In this document: in pieces, positions 44,190 to 54,369 of the stretch
Position numbering within the stretch: the first letter of the stretch is position 1
How the letters are laid out: every line of letters begins with the position of its first letter
From: Verrucomicrobiota bacterium
GTDB lineage: Bacteria > Verrucomicrobiota > Kiritimatiellia > CAIQIC01
Assembly: GCA_004321905.1 (NCBI GenBank)
Contig: SCQF01000039.1
Location: 1-64,000 of the forward strand
Length of the DNA: 64,000 nucleotides
Reading direction: 5' to 3'
Program-made: the position numbers and the translations under genes
Notes under the pieces: model-generated
What the model was told of the DNA's origin: nothing
Seen by the model: only the letters and a program-made list of their open reading frames with translations
The model's database searches: none

Positions 44190-46033
44190 TGAGTTGGCGC
44201 GGGCTTTTTGACGACGAAGTTTTTCGGCTGCGTGCCGTGCTGGTCGTCATGCTCGGTGCCTTGGGTGTGCTGGGCGTGGTTCTCTGGCGCATGCAGGTGG
44301 CTAACGCCGTGCTCTATCAACACAGCCTGAGCGAGCAAAGCGTCCGCCGCCTGCGCTTGCCCGGCCAGCGCGGTCAGATTTTCGCGCGCGACGGAACCTT
44401 GTTGGCCGGTAACCAGCCCAGTTACAATTTGGTGCTTTATCTCGAAGAACTACGCCGGCCCGGTCGCCGGCAGAACACGGTGACCAACGTAGAAGCCGTC
44501 GTGCAAAAACTCGCGCAAATCCTTGGCGAACCGCCACGGCTCAAGCGTTCCGATATTCTGGCCCACATTCACCAGCGACTGCCGTTGCCGCTGACGGCAT
44601 GGCGTAATTTGACGCCCGCCGCTCGGGCGCGATTTGCAGAACAAACGTTGGGCTGGCGTGGGGTAGCCGTGGAGGTGGAACCGGCGCGGGTCTATCCCGA
44701 AGGAGCGCTCGCCGCGCATGTGCTGGGGTATGTGCGTCGCGCGGAGCCGGAGGTGGAGGAAGAAGCGGCGTTCAACTACGCCGATCCGGAAATGACCGGT
44801 CATGCCGGTGTGGAAAAGTATTTTGACGCGTTGTTGCGCGGCACGGCGGGCGAAAAAATTCTTGCCGTGGATGTCTCTGGCTTCAACTACCGTTTCCAGT
44901 TGCCGGGTTTGGCCGGTAAATTGCAGCAGCGCGCGCCCGTGAGCGGTCATGACGTGGTGCTGACGCTGGATGCGCGTGTCCAGCGATTGGCCGAGAATGC
45001 ACTTGAGGGCGTGAGTGGTGCGGCGGTGGTGCTTGATCCAAACACTGGCGATGTGCTTGCGATGGCCAGCCGGCCACACTTTGACCCGAATGATCTGACC
45101 GGCGTGATCTCCCGGGAAACCTGGCAGTTGTTGTTGAATGATCCCGGCAAGCCGCTGCTTAACCGTGCGCTATCCGGGGCCTATCCGCCGGGCAGCATTT
45201 TCAAACCGGTGGTGGCGATGGCAGCGCTGGACTTGGGACAGGCCGATCCGGCGGCGATGTATAGCTGCCCCGGTTACTTCATGATCGGCAAGCACCGCAT
45301 GGAGTGTTGGGATAATCGCGTGGGCCATGGCCCGCTGAACTTGCGCGGCGCCCTGACGCATTCGTGCGATGTTTATTTTTATAACCTCGGTCTGCGGTAT
45401 GGCGGCGAGGTGATCCACGACATGGCCACAGCATTGGGACTGGGGCGACGTACCGGTGTTGAATTGGAGGGTGAAGTCGCGGGCTTGGTGCCCAACGAGG
45501 CGTGGAAACGGCGTGTCTGGCATGATGGTTGGCGCGATGGCGACTCGTGTAATTTTTCCATCGGCCAAGGCGCCTTGTTGGTCACGCCGTTGCAGATGGC
45601 CAGTGTCACCGCCACATTGGCCAATGGCGGCAAGGTCTGGCGGCCGCGGTTATTTCTCGGTTTGCGCGAGGCCGCCGGCGCGCTGCCGCGTCCCCCGCCC
45701 AAATTGGCGCATACGATGGCGTGGAATGCTGCGCATCTCCGCTTGGTGCGCGAGGGTATGCGTGATGTGATCAACGCCCCCGCCGGCACCGGCAAACACG
45801 CGGCGCTGCCCGATGTGATGATTGCCGGGAAAACCGGTACGGCTGAGATCGGAAAAAAAGGCGAGGGCCACAAGCTGGCGTGGATGATCGCCTTCGCGCC
45901 CTATGAAGCGCCGCGCTACGCCATCGTGGTGCTGGTGGAGGAAGGGGTCTCCGGCGGCGCCACCGTGGCGCCGCTGATTCACAACATTATGAACGGCCTC
46001 TTCCATCCCGACACGGGGGAGGGCGAGGGCTGA
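44189..46033 (+). CDS. mrdA: Penicillin-binding protein 2 (elongasome transpeptidase)
   Basis: 614 residues. A transmembrane anchor (about 15-35) is followed by the dimerisation domain (LRLPGQRGQIFARDG) and the transpeptidase domain with SxxK in GSIFKPVVAM, SxN in THSCDVYFYN (SCD replaces SxN), and KTGTAEIG. It cross-links lateral-wall peptidoglycan together with RodA. GAGGAGG precedes the ATG at 44189, which overlaps the mreD stop. Confidence 0.93.
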   Translation: MSWRGLFDDEVFRLRAVLVVMLGALGVLGVVLWRMQVANAVLYQHSLSEQSVRRLRLPGQRGQIFARDGTLLAGNQPSYNLVLYLEELRRPGRRQNTVTNVEAVVQKLAQILGEPPRLKRSDILAHIHQRLPLPLTAWRNLTPAARARFAEQTLGWRGVAVEVEPARVYPEGALAAHVLGYVRRAEPEVEEEAAFNYADPEMTGHAGVEKYFDALLRGTAGEKILAVDVSGFNYRFQLPGLAGKLQQRAPVSGHDVVLTLDARVQRLAENALEGVSGAAVVLDPNTGDVLAMASRPHFDPNDLTGVISRETWQLLLNDPGKPLLNRALSGAYPPGSIFKPVVAMAALDLGQADPAAMYSCPGYFMIGKHRMECWDNRVGHGPLNLRGALTHSCDVYFYNLGLRYGGEVIHDMATALGLGRRTGVELEGEVAGLVPNEAWKRRVWHDGWRDGDSCNFSIGQGALLVTPLQMASVTATLANGGKVWRPRLFLGLREAAGALPRPPPKLAHTMAWNAAHLRLVREGMRDVINAPAGTGKHAALPDVMIAGKTGTAEIGKKGEGHKLAWMIAFAPYEAPRYAIVVLVEEGVSGGATVAPLIHNIMNGLFHPDTGEGEG

Positions 46034-47172
46034 TGAGCTTACGCTTTTATCAGCGCTTGCTACGCTTGGATTGGACGCTGGTGCTGGCCGTGCTGGCGCT
46101 GCTCACCATTGGTGCGTTCTTTATTTTCAGCGCGTCCTATCGCGCGCCGGAATTGCCGGTCAGCCCGCTCTACCGTCGTCAGATCGGCTTTGCGCTGGTC
46201 GGTCTCGGTGCGTTCCTCGGTATGGTGCTGCTCGACTATCGCCGGTTGCGCGATCTGGCTTGGTTGCTCTATCTGATCGGCTTGGTCGGATTGGTGTTGG
46301 TGCTGGTTCCAGGGATTGGGAAAAAGATGTACGGCGCGGTCCGCTGGATCAGCATCGCAGGCATGCAAATCCAGCCTTCGGAACTGGCCAAGCTGGCCAG
46401 CATCCTCACGTTGGCGCGTTTCTTGAGCAACACCGAGCGCGATCCGGAACGTTTCAGCTATATTCTCAAGGCCTTTGCCATCGTTTTGCCGCCGGTTGTT
46501 TTGATCCTCAAAGAACCGGATTTGAGCACCGCGAGCGTGTTGTTGGGCGTGACGGTCATCATGCTGTTCGTGGCTGGCGTGCCGCTGCGTACGTTGGGTG
46601 CGCTCGCGTTGGCCGGCGTGCTTGCGCTGGGCACGCTGCTGACGCTGCTCTTCTTCAAGCCTCAGTGGGTGCCGCTCAGCGATTACGTGAAAGAGCGTAT
46701 CATGGTCTTCTTCGATCCCGGGCGTGACCCACTCAACTCCGGCTGGAACGCCATTCAGTCGGCACTGGCCGTCGGTTCCGGCGGATTGTGGGGTAAGGGC
46801 TTTTTGCAAGGGACGCAAGACGTGCTCGGCTACTTGCCGCGCACGGTCTCGGCCAATGATTTTATTTTTCCGGTGATTGCCGAGGAGACCGGGTTCATCG
46901 GAGCGATGGTGTTGTTGTCATTGTATGCCGTGGTGCTGGTCGCGGGCGTCCGCGCGGCCACTGCGGCGCAGGATAAATTGGGAAGACTACTGGCGACGGG
47001 CCTGACCGGCTTGGTGTTTTGCCACGTCTTCGTGAACATCGCCATGACCATCGGCCTGTTGCCGATCATGGGGATACCCTTGCCGCTCGTCAGTTACGGC
47101 GGCACGTTTGTGATCGGTGCGTTGACCGCGCTGGGTGGGGTGCAAAGCGTGTATACGCGCCGGCATATTTAG
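46033..47172 (+). CDS. rodA: Peptidoglycan polymerase RodA (SEDS family)
   Basis: A 379-residue SEDS glycosyltransferase with about ten transmembrane segments. Motifs include RWISIAGMQIQPSELAKLA, DPLNSGWNAIQSALAVGSGGLWGKGF, NDFIFPVIAEETGF and GIPLPLVSYGGT. It polymerises lipid II for the lateral wall with PBP2. Its ATG overlaps the mrdA stop by one base. Confidence 0.94.
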   Translation: MSLRFYQRLLRLDWTLVLAVLALLTIGAFFIFSASYRAPELPVSPLYRRQIGFALVGLGAFLGMVLLDYRRLRDLAWLLYLIGLVGLVLVLVPGIGKKMYGAVRWISIAGMQIQPSELAKLASILTLARFLSNTERDPERFSYILKAFAIVLPPVVLILKEPDLSTASVLLGVTVIMLFVAGVPLRTLGALALAGVLALGTLLTLLFFKPQWVPLSDYVKERIMVFFDPGRDPLNSGWNAIQSALAVGSGGLWGKGFLQGTQDVLGYLPRTVSANDFIFPVIAEETGFIGAMVLLSLYAVVLVAGVRAATAAQDKLGRLLATGLTGLVFCHVFVNIAMTIGLLPIMGIPLPLVSYGGTFVIGALTALGGVQSVYTRRHI

Positions 47173-47184
47173 AAAGGAGCGAAC

Positions 47185-48783
47185 ATGATCAAGTCACTGC
47201 TCACCATGCTGGGCTTCGGCCATAAAGTGAAAAAAGAAATCGTCATCAATGCGGAGAGTCTGGAAGTGCGGGTTGCCGTGCTGGAAGAAAGCAACCTGGA
47301 AGAGTTCTTCATCGAACGCGAGAGCGAGGAACGCGTCGTCGGCAGCATCTTCAAGGGGCGCGTGCAAAACCTTGAGGACGGCTTGCAGGCCGCCTTCATT
47401 GACATCGGCCAGAAGAAAAACGCGTTCGTCCATTTCTGGGACATGATCCCGGAGGACGCCACGCGGCTCGAGGCCGAAGAGGGCGTACAGAACGTGCGAC
47501 CGCAGAACGCGCGCAAGCTGACCGCCGCCGAAATCGCCAAGCGTTATCCCATCGGTTCGGAAATCGTCGTGCAAGTCACCAAGGGGGCCATCGGCACCAA
47601 AGGGCCGCGCGTCACGGCGAGCTTGAGCATCCCCGGCCGCTATCTCGTCATGATGCCCGGCTGCAACCTCAAGGGCGTTTCACGCAAGATCGAGGACGAC
47701 AAGGAGCGCGCGCGGCTCAAGGCGATTCTCGCGCGTCTGCCGATTCCGCCGGGTGTCGGCATCATCGTCCGCACCGCCGGCGCCGGCGCGCGCAAAGTCA
47801 GTTTCGTCCGCGATCTGCGCGGGCTGCTCGATATCTGGAAGCAAATTGAAACGGGCTTGCGGGAGAAACCCGCGCCCGCCCGGCTCTACCAGGAACCCGA
47901 CCTCGTCGAGCGCATCGTGCGCGATGCGCTGACCGAAGACATTGACCGCGTCGTTATTGACAACAAGGAAGTCTTCGAGCGCATCCGTGACAATATGGGC
48001 CGCATCTCGCGGCGCTCCAAAAATCGCATCAGGCTCTACGAAGGTGAAGCGCCGATTTTCGAGCACTTCGGTGTCGAGCGCCAGCTCGAGAACTGCTTCC
48101 GCCGCAAAGTCTGGCTCAAATCCGGCGGCTATCTCGTGTTCGATGAGACCGAGGCCCTCGTGGCCATTGATATCAACACCGGTCGCCACAAAGGCGGCGG
48201 TTCGCAAGAGGAGTCCATCCTGCAAGTCAATCTCGAAGCCGCGGTCGAGATTGCGCGCCAACTTCGGCTGCGCAACGTCGGCGGGTTGGTGGTGATTGAC
48301 TTCATTGACATGAAACAGAAGCGCAATCAGCAGCAGGTTTACCGGGCGCTGCGTGACGCGCTCAAGCACGATCGCGCGCGCACCAACGTTCTCCAGATTT
48401 CACAGTTGGGTCTTGTCGAAATGACGCGCCAGCGCGCCGAGGAAAGCATCCGGTCGAGCACCTACACCGACTGCCCGTATTGTCGCGGGCGCGGCAAGGT
48501 CAAGAACCTGCTCAGCATGAGCGTGGCGATTCAACGGCAGATCGCCGCGCAGATGCGGCGGCGGCACGACAAGGATTTCAACTTGAAAATCACCGTCCAT
48601 CCCGCCGTGCTCGAACGTCTGCGCAAAGAGGATGAGCAGGTGCTCGTCGAGATGATGCAGAAGTACGGCAGCCGCTTGAGCTTCGCCGCCGATCCGCAGC
48701 AACACGTCGAGGATTTCAAAATTGCCAACGCGGTCACCGGCGAAGAGCTTTATACGACCGTCGAGCGCCTCACCTCGGGTTAG
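47185..48783 (+). CDS. rng: Ribonuclease G/E family endoribonuclease
   Basis: 532 residues. An S1 RNA-binding domain lies near residues 50-140 (SIFKGRVQNLEDGLQAAFIDIG). The catalytic DNase I-like domain has the metal-binding Asp residues in LVAIDINTGR and VVIDFIDM. The zinc-link CPYCRGRGKV is present. RNase G length, without the long RNase E C-terminal scaffold. It follows rodA by 12 bp with GAAAGGAG upstream, the common mre-rng linkage. Processes rRNA and decays mRNA. Confidence 0.93.
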   Translation: MIKSLLTMLGFGHKVKKEIVINAESLEVRVAVLEESNLEEFFIERESEERVVGSIFKGRVQNLEDGLQAAFIDIGQKKNAFVHFWDMIPEDATRLEAEEGVQNVRPQNARKLTAAEIAKRYPIGSEIVVQVTKGAIGTKGPRVTASLSIPGRYLVMMPGCNLKGVSRKIEDDKERARLKAILARLPIPPGVGIIVRTAGAGARKVSFVRDLRGLLDIWKQIETGLREKPAPARLYQEPDLVERIVRDALTEDIDRVVIDNKEVFERIRDNMGRISRRSKNRIRLYEGEAPIFEHFGVERQLENCFRRKVWLKSGGYLVFDETEALVAIDINTGRHKGGGSQEESILQVNLEAAVEIARQLRLRNVGGLVVIDFIDMKQKRNQQQVYRALRDALKHDRARTNVLQISQLGLVEMTRQRAEESIRSSTYTDCPYCRGRGKVKNLLSMSVAIQRQIAAQMRRRHDKDFNLKITVHPAVLERLRKEDEQVLVEMMQKYGSRLSFAADPQQHVEDFKIANAVTGEELYTTVERLTSG

Positions 48784-49160
48784 GCGGTGCCGTGGGTGGC
48801 GCTGATTTGCCCGGCGAGCCAGCGCAGCAGAACATCGGTGATATAGTTCACTTGGGCCACGGTGAGCTTTTTACCGGCGGGGATCTGGTGCCATTTGGCC
48901 AGACAGCCGCGGCAGCAAGTGGCCGTGGCGTGCTGGGCGACGAAGACCGGATGACCGGTCAGCGGCGTCTGGCGGCCGTCACTCGGCGGATCCGCCGGCG
49001 CAACGCGGCGCATGACGAAGTCGCGCGCGTGGGTGCCCAGCACGTCCAACCCACGGTCGCAGGCGTAGGCGAGTTCTTTTTCGGATAGATGGAACTTGGA
49101 CCGGAAGCGCGAACGCGCCAGCCGTTTCTGTAAAGTCTGCCATGTAGCATCGGAAAGCAT
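48780..49160 (-). CDS. DUF4186 family protein
   Basis: A 126-residue protein with the family pattern SRFRSKFHLSEKE, GLDVLGTHARDFV, HPVFVAQHATATCCRGCLAKWH. The CCRGC cysteines and nearby histidines suggest metal binding. Function is unknown in the literature I can recall. It converges on rng with the stop codons overlapping by four bases. Confidence 0.8.
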   Translation of the reverse strand: MLSDATWQTLQKRLARSRFRSKFHLSEKELAYACDRGLDVLGTHARDFVMRRVAPADPPSDGRQTPLTGHPVFVAQHATATCCRGCLAKWHQIPAGKKLTVAQVNYITDVLLRWLAGQISATHGTA

Positions 49161-49226
49161 AATTGCGCCCTGACGGAAAGCATTTTCCGCGCGTTGTGGC
49201 GGGTTGTCAATCCGGGAGATGGGGCG

Positions 49227-49245
49227 TTTTCCAAGCCTTGGGAAA
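49227..49245. repeat. TTTTCCAAGCCTTGGGAAA palindrome (single copy)
   Basis: Solitary copy with one extra G, located just after the parvulin stop codon in the direction of transcription. Confidence 0.85.
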
Positions 49246-49251
49246 CGCGGC

Positions 49252-50094
49252 TTACGCTTGCGTGACGATTTGTGCCACGGACTTTTTTGCGTCCACCCAG
49301 TGGCCGATGTAGTCGTTTTTGAGGTCGTGGTGCAGGCGCGCGCTGATGTCGTCGCGACATTCGTCGAGCGATTGGGGGCGCGCGGCCTTGCGTTCCAAAA
49401 CGGTGGCGATGTGATAGCCGAACGAGGTTTGGAAGATCGGCGAAATCTCGCCGATGTTCATTGAGAAAACGACCACCTCGAACTCCGGCACCATCTGGCC
49501 GCGCGGGAAGAAGCCGAGGTCGGGGCTGCTGTCGTGGCATTCGGATTCGGCCTTCGCAATCTCCATGAACTTTTCACCCGCGAGCAGGCGCGGTCGGAGT
49601 TTGAGCAAGTCGGCGTAGGCCTTGTCCGCTTCCTCCTGATTGCGCGGATGACGGACGATGTGCGCGGCGTGCAATTGCTCCGGTTCCACGAATTCCGCTT
49701 GATGCTCGGTGAAGTAAGCGGCGATGGCGGCCTCGGCGGGTACCGGCACGTTTTTGCTCAAATCGTCTAGAAATCGTGTGACGCGTGTTTGCCGCGCCAC
49801 GTCTTGGCGGATGCGTTGCTCGTCGCGGCCCGTCAGGCCATAGCGACGGAAAAACTCCTGCTTGCCGCCGTTACTATCCACCAGCTTTTTGAACTCAGCT
49901 TCGACCTCGTCGGCGCTCGGCTCGGGCGTGAAGCGCTCGGCTTCCTGCCGGATCAAAGCCCATTCGGCCACGGCGTCGCGGGCGCGTTCGCTGATTTGCT
50001 CTTCCGTCCAATCGCCATGTTCGCGGCGGGCGTTTTCGCGTTCACGCTCGATGACTTCGGCGGCGATGACTTCCCCATTTACCGTAATTTGCAT
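49252..50094 (-). CDS. Parvulin-type peptidyl-prolyl isomerase
   Basis: 280 residues. A helical SurA/PpiD-like N-terminal part (about 1-135) is followed by a parvulin domain with LHAAHIVRHP, AKAESECHDSSPDLGFFPRG and FSMNIGEISPIFQTSFGYHI, the standard PpiC core. No signal peptide or membrane anchor is visible, so it is probably cytoplasmic, unlike SurA and PpiD. Substrates unknown. Confidence 0.85.
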   Translation of the reverse strand: MQITVNGEVIAAEVIERERENARREHGDWTEEQISERARDAVAEWALIRQEAERFTPEPSADEVEAEFKKLVDSNGGKQEFFRRYGLTGRDEQRIRQDVARQTRVTRFLDDLSKNVPVPAEAAIAAYFTEHQAEFVEPEQLHAAHIVRHPRNQEEADKAYADLLKLRPRLLAGEKFMEIAKAESECHDSSPDLGFFPRGQMVPEFEVVVFSMNIGEISPIFQTSFGYHIATVLERKAARPQSLDECRDDISARLHHDLKNDYIGHWVDAKKSVAQIVTQA

Positions 50095-50161
50095 GGCATT
50101 GCCTTTCGGGTGAAAGGCGCGAACGATAGCTCAAGCCGGGCGTGGCGTAAAGCGTGGTTTG

Positions 50162-50743
50162 TCAGACCAAGTCGCAAGCTTCCGGCGGCATCCAATGCGC
50201 GTCGTGGCCCTCCCACTTGACGTTGCAGCCGATGGGATTGGTCAGCGGCACGCTGACCGGTTGGCCGGCAAGATGTTCTTCGAGCGCGCGGTTGAGATCG
50301 TTGACTTTCATCTTTGTGGTGTCGCGCGGACTATCCACGCCACGGCCGGTATAGATCAGCGTGCGCGCAGCGTCGAAAACGAAAAAATGTGGTGTGCGGA
50401 GCGCCCCGCAGGCGCGGGCGATGTTCTGTGTTTCGTCGTGGAGATAGAGCCAGGGAAATTTTTGCGTCTGCATCCGCGCGACCATATGCGGAAAGTCGTC
50501 CTCGGCATAGGTGTTCTTGCTGTTGGCGTTGATGCCGACGAACTGGACGCCGCGCGGCGCGAACTTTTTGGCGGTCTGGCGCGTGACTTCGTCGGAGCCG
50601 ATGACGTACGGGCAATGATTACAGGTGAAAAAAATCACCAGCACCTTGGCCGATTTGAAATCCGCCAAGCTATAGGTTTTGCCGTCCGTTGCCGGCAGCC
50701 GGAAGTCCGGCGCGCTTTGTCCTGGCTGTAGCGTGAAGCTCAT
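50162..50743 (-). CDS. Thioredoxin-fold protein (AhpC/TSA-like)
   Basis: 193 residues. It has the start of a peroxiredoxin-type fold ([22 protein letters not shown]) and an active-site [10 protein letters not shown] (CxxC with Asn-His between). Proteins of this type are thiol oxidoreductases of unclear physiological partner. No signal peptide is present from the ATG at 50743. The longer frame upstream reads through a palindrome. Confidence 0.8.
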   Translation of the reverse strand: MSFTLQPGQSAPDFRLPATDGKTYSLADFKSAKVLVIFFTCNHCPYVIGSDEVTRQTAKKFAPRGVQFVGINANSKNTYAEDDFPHMVARMQTQKFPWLYLHDETQNIARACGALRTPHFFVFDAARTLIYTGRGVDSPRDTTKMKVNDLNRALEEHLAGQPVSVPLTNPIGCNVKWEGHDAHWMPPEACDLV

Positions 50744-50795
50744 GGTGAACAAAAGTACACCTTTCGTCGGCAAGATCAAATGGTGCGCGACAAAG

Positions 50796-50813
50796 TTTTC
50801 CAAGGTTTGGAAA
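50796..50813. repeat. TTTTCCAAGGTTTGGAAA palindrome (single copy)
   Basis: Solitary copy in the short gap between the permease stop and the thioredoxin-like gene start. Confidence 0.87.
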
Positions 50814-50823
50814 CGCCGAGTAA

Positions 50824-52059
50824 TCAACGCGGGATGGCCGCCGGTGCGACGAGTGCCGGCGTGAGGCGTTCCGACGTTGGTCTATGCGGCGGGTGGGGTT
50901 GCCAGCCAAAGGCCCAGAGCAACGCAAAGAAACCCACAACATAACCAAGTGCGACGGGCCACCCCTCGCGGACCCACGCGACGACGTTGCGGGCGTGCGG
51001 GAATTCGTTGCAGAGCGCGACGCCCGCCGAGGAGCCGAACCAGATCATCGAACCGCCGCAGCCGACGGCGTAGGAGGCGAGCGCCCAGTCGTAGCCGCCT
51101 TGGTCGAGCGCGAGTTTGGTCAGTGGGATGTTGTCGAAGACGGCCGAGATACAGCCGAGGAGAAACGTGCTTGACCATGTGGCGGGCGGTAACGTCTTGA
51201 CGGGCATCAGGGAGGCGGTAAACACCAGCGCCAGTAGAAACAAGCTGCCTTTGAGGGCATGGCGGACTTCGCGCCAAGGCGTGGATCGGAAGGTGGCCCC
51301 GATCAGAATGGCCAACCAGACGCCCAGCGCGGGGAAATCCAGCGCTAAATTGGCCGTAACAGCGAGCACGGGAATTAGAACGACGATGGCCAGCCGCCCG
51401 TGGTCCAAGCGGGCGTCGCACGGGCCATCGTGCTCAATGGGCTGGTGGCGTTGTTGCTGGATGGCGGCGATGATGCCGAACGCCAGCAGGCCGGCGATGG
51501 ACCCGACAAGGGCACGGAGCACATCGCGCGCGGCAATGCCATCAATCCAGAGCATTGTGGTGGTCGTGTTACCCAGCACGCTGAACGCGCCGCCGGCGTT
51601 GGCGGCGGCGGCGATGGCGGCGAGAAAACCGATGCATACGCGCCGCCGGTAGAGCGTGGCGGCCACCGTACCGCCGATCATCGCGGCGGCGATGTTGTCC
51701 ATGAAGGTCGCCATGACAAATACGGCAGCCAACAGGACGAACCCGCCCGGCCAGCCGCCGGGTAGCCAGTGTGGCAACAGGCGCGGTAGGCGCGTGTCGT
51801 GAAAATGTCGCGCGAGGACGGCAAAGCCGAGGAGCAGGCCAAAGAGATTGAGTAACAGCCGCCATTCTGCGGTGGCATGATGCACCAAGTCAAAATCGGT
51901 ATAGCAAAATTTGTAGGCGGTGACGGCCACCAAGCCGACTATGGCGACCTCAAAGGTGCGGTGATGAAACACCGCGACGCCGAGCAGCGTCAGGCCAAAC
52001 AGGAAGAACTCCAGCGGCACGCCAGCCAGCGCCACAGGTGTTATAGAGGCCATTGCCAT
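50824..52059 (-). CDS. Ion transporter of the NhaD/ArsB/citrate-transporter superfamily
   Basis: 411 residues with about eleven hydrophobic segments. Two inverted-repeat signature hairpins are visible: [14 protein letters not shown] and [19 protein letters not shown] in the first half, and [14 protein letters not shown] with [17 protein letters not shown] in the second. Members exchange Na+/H+, arsenite or dicarboxylates; this one could be an Na+/H+ antiporter or organic-anion permease. The start is ATG 52059 or two codons later; no strong ribosome site. Confidence 0.75.
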   Translation of the reverse strand: MAMASITPVALAGVPLEFFLFGLTLLGVAVFHHRTFEVAIVGLVAVTAYKFCYTDFDLVHHATAEWRLLLNLFGLLLGFAVLARHFHDTRLPRLLPHWLPGGWPGGFVLLAAVFVMATFMDNIAAAMIGGTVAATLYRRRVCIGFLAAIAAAANAGGAFSVLGNTTTTMLWIDGIAARDVLRALVGSIAGLLAFGIIAAIQQQRHQPIEHDGPCDARLDHGRLAIVVLIPVLAVTANLALDFPALGVWLAILIGATFRSTPWREVRHALKGSLFLLALVFTASLMPVKTLPPATWSSTFLLGCISAVFDNIPLTKLALDQGGYDWALASYAVGCGGSMIWFGSSAGVALCNEFPHARNVVAWVREGWPVALGYVVGFFALLWAFGWQPHPPHRPTSERLTPALVAPAAIPR

Positions 52060-52187
52060 GCCACGCTGGTAGCAAAATTTTGCGCGGGCGCAAAGAAAAT
52101 CAGGTCGGCACGATTTTTTTGATGGCTTTTTTTTATCCAATCCCTAAAATGTTTAACACTTTGGTTGTGACCAACAGGAGAGCAACA

Positions 52188-52955
52188 ATGAAGAAACTGA
52201 TGCTGGGCATGGTGATGGCCGCAATGATGGTGACGGCACAAGCGGAACCGATGCGTACGCTGCTCACCAAGGAAAACCAAATGACGGAAAAGGGCCAAGC
52301 CGAATTGGGGGTGTTGGCCAATACCCAGCAATATGAGTCCTCTGGTGCCTATACCGAAGCAGCGTATGTGCGCTACGGTCTGTTCGGCAATCTTGCCGCC
52401 TATGCGTTGGTGCCGACACATCAGACGCGGTTCAAAACCGGCAAGGGCAATAATCAAAACGGCTTCGGCGATGTGGCGCTCGGCTTTGATTTGGTGGCCT
52501 ATGAAGATATTTTCCGCTTCCCCTACATCCTGCCGCACATGGAAATTGGTTTTCCGACCGGCGATCAAGACAAAGGTTTTGGCACGGGCGATGTCTCCTT
52601 CCGCGGCGGTGTCACGGTGGGCACCAAGACGTGGGAGTGCGTAAATTGGGCGGTGGACGCGACGGGGCAACACCTTTCCAACAACGACCCGACGCTCAAG
52701 AGCGATACGATCGTGATCTCCGGCTCGATTGTGTGGGATTTGGATGAGCAATTTTCGCTGGTCACCGAAGTAAGCAGCTCCGACCAAAACTACCCTGATG
52801 GCCATCCGGTGACCTATGAAGCCGGCATGGTCTATAAACCGACCGAGAACCTGATGTTTGGCGTCTACGGCGGCAAGACCACACATGCGACCGATCCGAT
52901 CACGCACACAACCGAGAGTTGGAACGGCTCGTTCAAGCTTGCCTACAGCTTCTGA
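52188..52955 (+). CDS. Outer-membrane beta-barrel protein
   Basis: 255 residues. A signal peptide (KLMLGMVMAAMMVTAQA) is followed by alternating beta strands rich in aromatic and Gly residues (FGDVALGFDLVAY, PHMEIGFPTGDQDKGFGTGD). The last strand ends in SFKLAYSF with a terminal Phe, the signal for outer-membrane insertion. It may be a porin-like or transport-associated barrel. CAGGAG seven bases before the ATG. Confidence 0.75.
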   Translation: MKKLMLGMVMAAMMVTAQAEPMRTLLTKENQMTEKGQAELGVLANTQQYESSGAYTEAAYVRYGLFGNLAAYALVPTHQTRFKTGKGNNQNGFGDVALGFDLVAYEDIFRFPYILPHMEIGFPTGDQDKGFGTGDVSFRGGVTVGTKTWECVNWAVDATGQHLSNNDPTLKSDTIVISGSIVWDLDEQFSLVTEVSSSDQNYPDGHPVTYEAGMVYKPTENLMFGVYGGKTTHATDPITHTTESWNGSFKLAYSF

Positions 52956-52970
52956 TTTTGGCTCCACGCC

Positions 52971-53285
52971 ATGCCGTGCCAGGTTAGCCCGTACGTCTGC
53001 CACGTGTTCGTTTGCACACACGATAAATGCAGTGAACGCAAGGCGTGCGCCACGACCGATCCCGCTAAGTTCCGCGAACAACTCAAAGCCTTGGTGCAGC
53101 AAAATCCGGCGCTCCAAGGCAAGGTGCGCGTTTCCGTCGCCGGTTGTTTGGGCGTTTGTGCGCAGGGCCCCAATGTCATGATTTATCCGCAGGGCCTCTG
53201 GTTCAGCGGTGTGACGCCGGCTGATGCGCCGCATTTGCTGGTCACGATCGAGGCGCTGGTGGCCGGGCGCGAACCACCGGCGTGA
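52971..53285 (+). CDS. Thioredoxin-like [2Fe-2S] ferredoxin
   Basis: A 104-residue protein with a four-cysteine pattern: CTHDKCSERKAC in the N-terminal half and AGCLGVCAQGP later, as in Shethna-type thioredoxin-like ferredoxins. The ligands are probably the first Cys, the Cys of RKAC and the two of GCLGVC. Electron partner unknown. It converges on obgE; the stops are two bases apart. Confidence 0.82.
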   Translation: MPCQVSPYVCHVFVCTHDKCSERKACATTDPAKFREQLKALVQQNPALQGKVRVSVAGCLGVCAQGPNVMIYPQGLWFSGVTPADAPHLLVTIEALVAGREPPA

Positions 53286-53287
53286 GG

Positions 53288-54295
53288 CTATTCGCCGCCT
53301 TCAAAGAAGTGATGATATAGCACGTCTTTGAGTTGCGTGATTCCGAGGCCGGTCTCGGCGGAAATTTCCAACGGCTTCTGGCGGGTGCGGCGCTTGAACT
53401 CTTTCAGTCGCTCGGCGGCTTCCGGCAAATCCATTTTGTTGGCCACGATCCAGCGCGGCCGCTCCAGCAATTCGGCGCGATGGAGCTTCAACTCTTCGAG
53501 TAGATGCCGGTAGTCCTCCACCGGATTCCGCCCCTCGGTGCCGGCCATGTCGAGCACGATCAACAAAAACCGTGTCCGCTCGATGTGCCGCAGAAAATCA
53601 TGACCGAGGCCGATGCCCTCGTGCGCGCCCTCGATCAAGCCGGGAATATCGGCGACCCGGATCCGCTTGAAATCGTCGTATTCCACCGTGCCAATCACCG
53701 GATAGAGCGTGGTGAAGGGATAGGCGCCGACCTTCGGGCGCGCCGGACTGATCGCGCGCAGCAGCGACGATTTGCCGGCGTTGGGATAGCCGACGAGGCC
53801 GATATCGGCCACCGTCTTCATTTCCAAGAGCAGTTTTTTCAGCTCGCCGCGCTCGCCGGGTGTCGTCTCCGTTGGCGCTTGGTGCGACGACGTGGCGAAG
53901 TGCCGGTTACCCAGCCCGCCTTTGCCGCCGCGCGCGACGAGCAACTCCGCGCCATCGGCAACCAATTCGCCCACCCACGTACCCGTCTCCGCATCGTGCA
54001 CCTCGGTGCCCAGTGGCACGCGCACGATGCGGTCATCGCCGTGCCGGCCATATTGATCTTTGCCGCGGCCTGGCTCGCCGTGTACCGCGCGCTGAATCGG
54101 TTGAAAATAGAGGTCGAGCAATGACGCGCAGTTTTTATCGGCGCGCAACGTCACGCTGCCGCCGTGTCCGCCATCGCCGCCGGATGGCCCGCCGTGCGGT
54201 TCATATTTATCGCGACGGAACGCGCGGCAGCCATTGCCGCCGTTGCCGGCCTGCGCCTGCATCCGCACGCGATCCACAAAGGTGATGGTTTTCAT
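53288..54295 (-). CDS. obgE: GTPase ObgE/CgtA
   Basis: A 335-residue protein. The glycine-rich Obg fold comes first (GNGGNGCRAFRRDKYEPHGGPSGGDGGHGG, at residues 17-46), followed by the GTPase domain with P-loop GYPNAGKSSLL, DIPGLIEGAHEG, NKMDL and the final ISAETGLG. It monitors 50S assembly and stringent signals. No C-terminal OCT domain. Usual neighbour of rplU-rpmA, as here on the same strand. Confidence 0.94.
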   Translation of the reverse strand: MKTITFVDRVRMQAQAGNGGNGCRAFRRDKYEPHGGPSGGDGGHGGSVTLRADKNCASLLDLYFQPIQRAVHGEPGRGKDQYGRHGDDRIVRVPLGTEVHDAETGTWVGELVADGAELLVARGGKGGLGNRHFATSSHQAPTETTPGERGELKKLLLEMKTVADIGLVGYPNAGKSSLLRAISPARPKVGAYPFTTLYPVIGTVEYDDFKRIRVADIPGLIEGAHEGIGLGHDFLRHIERTRFLLIVLDMAGTEGRNPVEDYRHLLEELKLHRAELLERPRWIVANKMDLPEAAERLKEFKRRTRQKPLEISAETGLGITQLKDVLYHHFFEGGE

Positions 54296-54318
54296 GACAC
54301 GCTAAAACTTTTTACCGG

Positions 54319-54369
54319 TTTTCCAAGGTTTGGAAAAGCGTGTAGTTTGATTTTCCAAGCCTTGGAAAA
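54319..54369. repeat. Paired palindromes between rpmA and obgE
   Basis: TTTTCCAAGGTTTGGAAAA from 54319 and TTTTCCAAGCCTTGGAAAA at 54351-54369, centres 32 bp apart, between obgE and the rpmA terminator. Confidence 0.9.
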